Below are positions 14,526 through 19,927 of a DNA stretch of 19,927 nt, piece after piece (position 1 is the stretch's first letter; every line of letters begins with the position of its first letter). The position numbers and the translations under genes were made by a program. The stretch covers positions 1-19,927 of the forward strand of contig JAFUUB010000029.1 of assembly GCA_017483985.1 (NCBI GenBank), read 5' to 3'. This DNA is from Bacteroidales bacterium (lineage in GTDB: Bacteria > Bacteroidota > Bacteroidia > Bacteroidales > UBA932). The notes under the pieces were generated by a model, which did no database searches, was not told where the DNA came from, and saw only the letters and a program-made list of their open reading frames with translations.

Positions 14526-15065
14526 ATGATCCATACCAGTCCCATTCTGACAGAAGCCCCGGCGGTCTTCAAGACCGACCTGGAGAAAGACATTTACCGG
14601 ACCCTTTCCGACCTGGACATCCCTTTTATCCGGACCGAGTGCGATCCCTGCCTGACGATGGAGGACTGCGCGGCCATCGATGCGCGTCTGGATGCACATA
14701 CGATCAAGACCCTGCTGCTGACCAACCGCCAGCAGACCCAGTATTACCTGTTTGTCATGCAGGGTGACAAGCCTTTTGTTACCAAGGATTTCGGCCGGGC
14801 CCTGGGGGTTGCACGCGTCTCTTTCGCCCCTGCGGAAAAACTCCTGGAGATGCTGGGAACGGTTGTCGGGGCGACGACCATCCTGAGCCTGATCCGGGAT
14901 CCGGAGCACCGGATCCGCCTCGTCATCGAGGAAGCGGTCCTGCAGGATCCGTGGTTCTGCGGAACGGACGGAACCACCACCTGCTACATGCGTTTCGCGA
15001 CCCGTGACCTGCTGGAGAAATTCATTCCCCACATCGGTCACCAGCCTTCTTTCATCACGGTGTGA
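14526..15065 (+). CDS. YbaK/PrdX-type aminoacyl-tRNA editing protein
   Basis: A 179-residue single-domain protein of the YbaK/prolyl-tRNA synthetase-associated family, which hydrolyses mischarged tRNA(Pro) (Ala or Cys) in trans. Matching regions are the substrate loop CDPCLTMEDCAAID, KTLLLTNRQQTQYYLFVM with DKPFVTKDFGRALGVARVSFA (two blocks), EKLLEMLGTVVGATT, and the end DLLEKFIPHIGHQPSFI. The His-Pro...Asn signature expected near residues 145-151 is replaced by CGTDGTTT, so activity may be altered or lost. It is the last gene of the eight-gene operon, 2 bases after cls. I chose ATG 14526 over a longer frame from 14397, which would lie inside cls. Confidence 0.85.
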   Translation: MIHTSPILTEAPAVFKTDLEKDIYRTLSDLDIPFIRTECDPCLTMEDCAAIDARLDAHTIKTLLLTNRQQTQYYLFVMQGDKPFVTKDFGRALGVARVSFAPAEKLLEMLGTVVGATTILSLIRDPEHRIRLVIEEAVLQDPWFCGTDGTTTCYMRFATRDLLEKFIPHIGHQPSFITV

Positions 15066-15074
15066 TTATCAATT

Positions 15075-15247
15075 ATTCAGAACCCCCTTTGGTTTAAGGC
15101 GACATTGGCTCCCGAACCGACGAAAAGTCGAGTGAAAAAAGAAATCTTTCTTTTTTCGAGACCAGAGGAGGAAAAGACCTTTGGTCTTAAAAGGGAGGGG
15201 ACCCACTTCGTGGGGAGGATCGACTTAAAACAAAGGGGGTTCTGAAT
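15075..15247. repeat. Structured non-coding element with 28-bp terminal inverted repeats
   Basis: Left arm 15075-15102 (ATTCAGAACCCCCTTTGG, then TTTAAGGCGA) and right arm 15220-15247 are inverted copies matching at 26 of 28 positions. Inside lie three smaller perfect hairpins. These are GAAAAAAGAAA/TTTCTTTTTTC (134-144 and 147-157 past 15000), AAGACC-TTT-GGTCTT (15174-15188) and CCCAC-TTC-GTGGG (15202-15214). It fills most of the 197 bases between two convergent genes. It could be a MITE, a REP-like repeat, a structured RNA or an elaborate two-way terminator. No target duplication is obvious and no reading frame is evident. Confidence 0.6.
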
Positions 15248-15262
15248 CAAAAGTGACGGCCA

Positions 15263-16849
15263 CTATTTGAAGCGGATGTCTACCGGAAGTTCTTCCAGGT
15301 GCATCTTGCGGACGTCTGCCTTGAGGGCGGTCGTCATCTTGCCATAATCGGCGGCGAACTGGCGGGCGGCATCGGCATCGCCGGTCGCCTGGGTCTTCAG
15401 GATGAAGCCGGCCAGGTCGGTAACGGCCTGGAAGGTCTGGTCGAAATGGATGCTGTAGACGCTGGTCTCATTGTTGCGGAATACGGCGCCCTGCTCGACG
15501 AGCCAGTTCCAGATGGCGACATTGGCCAGGCCGGTCGGATCCTCGGCGCCGAAGCGGACGGAGCGGAGGGTGCTGGCTACGAAGGTGGCCAGGAAGTCAT
15601 TCCGCTGCAGGACCGTGGAGAAATTGTGCTTGGCATTGAGCTCGCAGGCCAGCCAGACACCCAGGACGTCGCCCTTCATCTTCTCGAAGAAATCCGACTC
15701 GTTCCCCAGGGCATCCGCCACGGATCCCTTGCCGTTCACCGTTTCCTTGACACCCAGTCCATGGGCGACCTCGCGGAAGGCGATGTTCCACCAGAAAGCT
15801 TCCGCATCCAGGTTCTCCTTCTCGACCAGCATCAGGTTGCCGACCGGGAAGACGGTACGGTTGAATTTCTCGGTCAGGACGTTGCGGAACAGGATGGTAC
15901 GCGTGCCCTTCTCTTCCTGGACCTTCTCATCGGTCGGCAGGTTGATGGCGATGACCTTGAAACCGGCATTGTAATTACCGGCATACGCGATGGCGTCGCA
16001 GGCGAAGATATTGGATGCCTCACCGGGTACGAAGGTCTTGTATTCGTCCGCGCAGGGGAGGGACTGCTGCAGCTCGGGCAGCATGGTGGTGAAACGGCGG
16101 AGGGCTTCGGTGCGCTCCAGGTCCTTGAGCATGACGAAGGCACCGTAGGAAGCCTTGTTGGCGTACAGGTTGTCGTCGGTCGTGACGTTCGGGCCGATTA
16201 CGAGGTCCATCTTGCTGTCATCCATGTCCAGCCAAGCCAGGGAACTCTCATAGTAGTTGTCTGTCTTCAGGCCTTCGATCTTCTTCAGGAGATAGGTCCG
16301 GACGCTCGGAACGATGGTCGCATCGGCCGCAGCCTGCAGGTAGTTGCACATGCGCTCGATGTTGTCCTTGAAGGCTTCGTGGTACCAGACGGTCTTGAGG
16401 CTGCCGTCTTCGGCGCGGCGGATGAGGGTGTAGTGGCTGTCCTTGTCCGGGTCGTCAAATGCGGCAAACTCCTCGGCGGTCATGTCGGCCGGATAGAAGT
16501 TCGCACCGGCGGGACGGACACCGTATCCTTCCACGAAAGGCTGGTTGTCGATCCGGTCCCAGGGACCGTAGTTGATCATGGAATACGCCTTCTGGCCGGG
16601 ATCGGTCAGGTTCTCCATCAGGGCCTTGTCCCCGAAATTCTGCTGCCAGTAAATATTGTCGGCTTCTTCTGCGGCCAGTTTGTACAGTTCCAGGACCTTC
16701 TTTCCGTGATCGGAGATCCCTTCGGTGAAATGGGTTTCCAGGTTGACCAGGGCGTAACTGTCCGCCTTCTTCTGGGTCAGCGAAGTATGCTGCTGGTTGC
16801 ATCCCGCCAGGATGGCGAGGCAGGCCAGGGTCATGCACGTTTTCTTCAT
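15263..16849 (-). CDS. Lipoprotein resembling peptidase family M49, with altered zinc motif
   Basis: A 528-residue lipoprotein: signal MKKTCMTLACLAILAGC with lipidated Cys17, so it is anchored in an envelope membrane. The body is globular and acidic-aromatic, and the C-terminal half resembles dipeptidyl-peptidase III (M49)-like proteins. After FWWN comes REVAHGLGVK (Arg359-Glu360-x2-His363), then GKGSVADALG and EKMKGDVLGVW (Glu389, Asp393), as in the second M49 motif. The first histidine of HExxH is arginine here (CGC), which would weaken zinc binding. It may be a pseudo-enzyme, or this may be the norm for its subgroup. ATG 16849 is preferred to 16864 because it starts the signal peptide. It is convergent with the hdr-like operon. 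Confidence 0.7.
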   Translation of the reverse strand: MKKTCMTLACLAILAGCNQQHTSLTQKKADSYALVNLETHFTEGISDHGKKVLELYKLAAEEADNIYWQQNFGDKALMENLTDPGQKAYSMINYGPWDRIDNQPFVEGYGVRPAGANFYPADMTAEEFAAFDDPDKDSHYTLIRRAEDGSLKTVWYHEAFKDNIERMCNYLQAAADATIVPSVRTYLLKKIEGLKTDNYYESSLAWLDMDDSKMDLVIGPNVTTDDNLYANKASYGAFVMLKDLERTEALRRFTTMLPELQQSLPCADEYKTFVPGEASNIFACDAIAYAGNYNAGFKVIAINLPTDEKVQEEKGTRTILFRNVLTEKFNRTVFPVGNLMLVEKENLDAEAFWWNIAFREVAHGLGVKETVNGKGSVADALGNESDFFEKMKGDVLGVWLACELNAKHNFSTVLQRNDFLATFVASTLRSVRFGAEDPTGLANVAIWNWLVEQGAVFRNNETSVYSIHFDQTFQAVTDLAGFILKTQATGDADAARQFAADYGKMTTALKADVRKMHLEELPVDIRFK

Positions 16850-16911
16850 GGTATCTTGCTTCATTTAGGTTCAAAAAAACACGGACTTTCCTTGCACTTT
16901 GAAAAGCGGCG

Positions 16912-16942
16912 CAAATTTAGCGTTTTCTTTAGAAAAGACCAA
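16912..16942 (-). promoter_or_regulatory. Promoter of the M49-like lipoprotein gene
   Basis: On the minus strand TTGG (16942-16939), a 19-base spacer, then TAAATTTG (16919-16912). The leader to the ATG at 16849 would be about 58 bases. The -33 element has one mismatch to TTGC. Confidence 0.5.
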
Positions 16943-17015
16943 TAAAAAGCCGCTTCGGATTACGGATTTCCTCCCGATTCCCGTTCGGCGTTAGGATATA
17001 TTCTGGCTTTTTCCG

Positions 17016-17023
17016 TATCTTTG
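17016..17023 (+). promoter_or_regulatory. -7 box of the NAD synthetase promoter
   Basis: TATCTTTG lies 34 bases before the ATG at 17058. A weak -33 candidate, TTAG, is at 16991-16994 with a 21-base spacer. The gap from 16850 to 17057 otherwise holds only the divergent leftward promoter. Confidence 0.55.
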
Positions 17024-17057
17024 TCTATTGCAGGAACCAGAATCCCTGCCGATCGAT

Positions 17058-19091
17058 ATGGAAAACTACGGATTTTTTCGGGTAGCGGCGGCGACGCCGA
17101 AGGTCAAAGTGGCCGATGTTCAATACAATCTGGCGGAGATCCATGCCCTGGTCCACCGGGCGGAAGCCGACGGGGTGAGCCTGCTGGTATTCCCGGAGCT
17201 GGCCGTTACCGGTTACACCTGCGCCGACCTGTTCGGCCAGGACCTGCTCATCCGCGCTGCGGAGAACGCTCTCTCCGACCTTGCCGAGTCCCTGTATGGA
17301 AAGGCGGTGACGGTCGTCGTCGGCGCTCCGGTCCGCTATGCGGGCCGGTTGTACAACTGTGCCGTCGTCCTTCACGACGGGCGGATTGCCGGCATCGTCC
17401 CGAAAGTCTTCCTCCCGACGTACAACGAATTCTATGAATCGCGCTGGTTCGCCAGCGGTACGGATTTCCTGGGCGGGAACGCCGTCCGGATCCCGTATGC
17501 CGGCCAGGAGGCCCCGATGGGGCCGGACCAGCTGTTCACCATCGGCGAGACCTCCTTCGCCGTCGAGATCTGTGAGGACCTGTGGACGCCGGTCCCGCCG
17601 TCTTCCTGGCATGCCGTTGCCGGTGCGCAGGTCATCGTGAACCTGTCGGCCAGCAACGAGGTCATCATGAAGCACCTGTACCGGAAAGACCTGGTCGGCA
17701 ACCAGAGCGCGCGCACCCTTTCGGGGTATGTCTATTGTTCCTGCGGATATGGGGAGTCGACCCAGGACCTGGTCTTCGCCGGCTCTTCCATGATCTACGA
17801 AAACGGGGCCCTGATGGCTGAGAATGAACGGTTTACATTGGATGAAGGCCTCATCGAGGCCGACTTGGATATCCAGAAACTGACGATTCTCCGGCAGAAG
17901 GAGAGCACCTTCCGCGCCTATGCCCCGGACGGGACCTCCTCCGCGGATTATGCCCGGCACTATATCCGGACCGCGGTCGGAGCGGCGGCTGGGACCGATT
18001 TCGATACCCGTCTGCTCCGCCATGTCGAACCGCATCCTTTCGTCCCGGGTGGCAATCCGGCTGAAATCGACCGGCGTGCCCGGGAGATCACTTCCATGCA
18101 GGTGCTGGGTCTGGCGACCCGCCTGGCCCATGTCCGCTGCAAGACGGCGGTGATCGGCATTTCCGGTGGCCTGGACAGTACGCTGGCCCTTCTGATCACC
18201 TGCCTGGCCTTCGACAAGCTGGGCTGGTCCCGGAAGGGGATCATCGGCATTACGATGCCGGGCTTCGGTACGACGGGCCGGACCTACAACAACGCCGTCG
18301 ACCTGATGCGTTCCCTGGGGATCACCTTGCGGGAAATCTCCATCGTCCCTTCCGTCAATCAGCATTTCGCGGATATCGGGCAGGATCCTTCCGTCCACGA
18401 TGTGACCTATGAGAACTGCCAGGCCCGTGAGCGGACCCAGATCCTGATGGATGTGGCCAACAAGGAAGATGGCCTCGTGATCGGCACCGGCGACCTGTCC
18501 GAACTGGCCCTGGGCTGGTGCACCTACACCGGCGACCACATGAGCATGTACGGCGTCAATGCCAGCATCCCGAAGACGCTGGTGAAATACCTGGTCAGAT
18601 GGGCGGCGGAGAACCGCTTCGATGTCACCGGAGAAAGCGGCCGCAGTGCCAAGGATATCCTGCTGGATGTCGTCGACACCCCGATCAGTCCTGAACTGAC
18701 GCCCGCCGATGAAAACGGACAGATCCAGCAGAAGACGGAAGACCTCGTCGGTCCGTACGAGCTGCACGACTTCTTCCTGTACAACTGCTTCCGCCTCGGC
18801 TATGAGCCTTCCAAGATTTATTTCCTGGCCTGCAAGGCCTTCCTGGGCCGTCAGGCCGATGCCAGCGTCTTCGTCGGTCCCGAAGGGAAGGCGAATGTCT
18901 ATACGGCGGAGATCATCCTGAAGTGGCTGCGGAAATTCTACTGGCGGTTCTTCAGCCAGCAGTTCAAGCGTTCCTGTATCCCGGATGGACCGAAAGTGGG
19001 ATCCGTCACCCTCAGCCCGCGGGGTGACTGGCGCATGCCATCGGATGCCCAGGTCGCCCTCTGGATCGCCGACCTGGAAAAACTCGGATAA
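17058..19091 (+). CDS. nadE: Glutamine-dependent NAD+ synthetase, two-domain
   Basis: A 677-residue cytoplasmic enzyme making NAD+ from deamido-NAD+, ATP and glutamine, the last step of NAD synthesis. The N-terminal glutaminase is a nitrilase-type domain with the triad Glu47 (FPELAVTGYTC), Lys116 (VPKVFLPTYNEFYE) and Cys172 (VEICEDLWTP), so ammonia is made in place and tunnelled. The synthetase domain has the ATP-pyrophosphatase P-loop ISGGLDST (368-375), then FGTTGRTYNNA and GTGDLSELALGWCTY. Length fits the long NadE form. ATG 17058 is chosen; an in-frame TTG at 17028 lies next to the promoter box. It has its own promoter and a strong terminator, so it is monocistronic. Confidence 0.96.
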   Translation: MENYGFFRVAAATPKVKVADVQYNLAEIHALVHRAEADGVSLLVFPELAVTGYTCADLFGQDLLIRAAENALSDLAESLYGKAVTVVVGAPVRYAGRLYNCAVVLHDGRIAGIVPKVFLPTYNEFYESRWFASGTDFLGGNAVRIPYAGQEAPMGPDQLFTIGETSFAVEICEDLWTPVPPSSWHAVAGAQVIVNLSASNEVIMKHLYRKDLVGNQSARTLSGYVYCSCGYGESTQDLVFAGSSMIYENGALMAENERFTLDEGLIEADLDIQKLTILRQKESTFRAYAPDGTSSADYARHYIRTAVGAAAGTDFDTRLLRHVEPHPFVPGGNPAEIDRRAREITSMQVLGLATRLAHVRCKTAVIGISGGLDSTLALLITCLAFDKLGWSRKGIIGITMPGFGTTGRTYNNAVDLMRSLGITLREISIVPSVNQHFADIGQDPSVHDVTYENCQARERTQILMDVANKEDGLVIGTGDLSELALGWCTYTGDHMSMYGVNASIPKTLVKYLVRWAAENRFDVTGESGRSAKDILLDVVDTPISPELTPADENGQIQQKTEDLVGPYELHDFFLYNCFRLGYEPSKIYFLACKAFLGRQADASVFVGPEGKANVYTAEIILKWLRKFYWRFFSQQFKRSCIPDGPKVGSVTLSPRGDWRMPSDAQVALWIADLEKLG

Positions 19092-19111
19092 TCGATTTGT
19101 TTAAGGAATAG

Positions 19112-19149
19112 CTGATTGCCAGTCTGTTACAGGCTGGCAATCAGTTTTT
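19112..19149 (+). terminator. Rho-independent terminator of nadE, inside the end of the convergent gene
   Basis: CTGATTGCCAG (19112-19122) and CTGGCAATCAG (19134-19144) form a perfect 11-bp stem, followed by TTTTTC. It lies 20 bases past the nadE stop. The right arm is also the last codons of the leftward purine nucleoside phosphorylase gene, whose stop codon (19127-19129) is in the loop. There is no T-run on the minus side, so it should act mainly rightward. Confidence 0.8.
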
Positions 19150-19927
19150 CAAAGATGCTGCTCATCTTGTCGGCGGCCGCATTGGCTGCAACGACGACAT
19201 CATGCCCGTCATTCATGTAATCCGGCGCATAGTCGTCATGGGCCTCATTCGTGATGACCGACATGCCGAAGACGCGGATGCCGCTGTGGCGGGCGACGAT
19301 GACTTCCGGAACGGTGCTCATGCCGGTCACGTCGCCGCCGATGATGCGGATGTACTTGTATTCGGACGGGGTCTCGTACGTCGGACCCGTGCCGCCGAAG
19401 TAGACCCCTTCATGGACGGGGATGTCCAGGTCCGCTGCGATATCCTTGGCCTTGGCGATCAGCTCCAGGTCATAGGGACGGGTCATGTCGGGGAAACGGG
19501 GGCCGAAGTCGTCGAGGTTCGGCCCGATGAGCGGGTTCGGGAGCTGGTTGATGTGGTCCCGGATGATCATCAGGTCACCGACATGGTAGTTGAAATTGAC
19601 ACCGCCTGCCGCATTGGATACGAACAGGTACTGGATGCCGATGACTTTCATGACGCGGATCGGCAGGGTGACGAGTTCCATGCCGTACCCTTCGTAGTAG
19701 TGGATGCGTCCCTGCATGGCGATGACGGTCTTGCCGCCGACCTCGCAGACGATGAAATTCCCCTTGTGGCCGATGGCGGTGGAAACGGGGAAACCGGGGA
19801 TGTCACTGTAGGGGATGGTGACCGGGTTGGCGATATTGTCGGCCAGCCGGCCCAGGCCGCTGCCCAGGACGATGCCGATGGTCGGATGCAGGTCAAACCC
19901 GGACAGGATGCCGTTGATATACTCAGC
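19127..19927 (-). CDS. punA: Purine nucleoside phosphorylase, trimeric type (start beyond window edge)
   Basis: This open frame of 266 residues runs leftward from the window edge to the stop at 19127. It cleaves inosine, guanosine and related nucleosides with phosphate in purine salvage. The PNP-I family run is complete after the missing first residues: GIVLGSGLG and GHKGN (phosphate site), [36 protein letters not shown] (as two blocks), [22 protein letters not shown] and [12 protein letters not shown], with the Glu and Asn that hold the purine base. The usual length is about 270, so probably only a few N-terminal residues are outside. An internal Met at the codon 19715-19717 is not the true start, because GSGLG lies upstream. 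Confidence 0.95.
   Translation of the reverse strand, partial: AEYINGILSGFDLHPTIGIVLGSGLGRLADNIANPVTIPYSDIPGFPVSTAIGHKGNFIVCEVGGKTVIAMQGRIHYYEGYGMELVTLPIRVMKVIGIQYLFVSNAAGGVNFNYHVGDLMIIRDHINQLPNPLIGPNLDDFGPRFPDMTRPYDLELIAKAKDIAADLDIPVHEGVYFGGTGPTYETPSEYKYIRIIGGDVTGMSTVPEVIVARHSGIRVFGMSVITNEAHDDYAPDYMNDGHDVVVAANAAADKMSSIFEKLIASL

Noticed and set aside
15066..15262. CRISPR array or tRNA in the intergenic repeat region
   Set aside because: The repeats are inverted rather than direct and regularly spaced. No cloverleaf with a T-loop GTTCRANYC pattern could be drawn.
15299..16945. Rightward open frame of 548 codons opposite the M49-like lipoprotein
   Set aside because: The leftward frame has a lipoprotein signal, M49-like motifs and an upstream promoter. 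The rightward frame has a low-complexity Val/Gly/Asp-rich shadow composition.
17025..18767. Leftward open frame of 580 codons opposite nadE
   Set aside because: nadE is complete with both catalytic domains. The antisense product has no motif, and its 5' region overlaps no promoter form.

Overview
The window comes from a Bacteroidota genome, most likely a fairly GC-rich gut-type Bacteroidales. Several genes start just downstream of the Bacteroidota promoter form TTG(C)-N18/19-TAnnTTTG. Leaders are very short, Shine-Dalgarno sites are essentially absent, and products resemble anaerobic Bacteroidales housekeeping and redox proteins. I cannot name a species.

Layout. Positions 1-136 hold the 5' end of an IS3-type insertion sequence that runs off the left edge. 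A leftward operon (1773 to 160) encodes a Bcp/PrxQ peroxiredoxin, a beta-carbonic anhydrase and a lipoprotein. A divergent promoter pair separates it from a rightward six-helix membrane protein (1952-2638). Next come a Na/Pi-cotransporter-PhoU fusion (2742-4430) and, convergent with it, a free methionine-R-sulfoxide reductase (4891 to 4439). A two-gene operon follows, an unusual phosphoribosyltransferase overlapping a CodB-type cytosine permease (5001-7329). Its first gene is preceded by a terminator-like hairpin sitting directly on the start codon.

The centre (7366-15065) is one tightly packed eight-gene operon from a single clear promoter. Its first five genes make a heterodisulfide-reductase-like system in an organism with no sign of methanogenesis: HdrC, HdrB, a short HdrA without ferredoxin domains, a separate dicluster ferredoxin, and a membrane fusion of an HdrE-like cytochrome b with an HdrD-like double-CCG protein. 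The other three genes are a YdfG-type NADP dehydrogenase, a cardiolipin synthase and a YbaK/PrdX-type tRNA-editing protein. The cofactor set suggests a membrane (probably menaquinone)-linked thiol/disulfide or flavin electron-transfer complex whose substrate is unknown. This is the best candidate for an undescribed system here.

The right end holds a structured non-coding inverted-repeat element (15075-15247) and a leftward M49-like lipoprotein whose zinc motif reads REVAH instead of HExxH. After these come a two-domain glutamine-dependent NAD synthetase and a leftward purine nucleoside phosphorylase that runs off the right edge. No rRNA, tRNA, CRISPR array or prophage was seen. No gene-free stretch exceeds about 210 bases.
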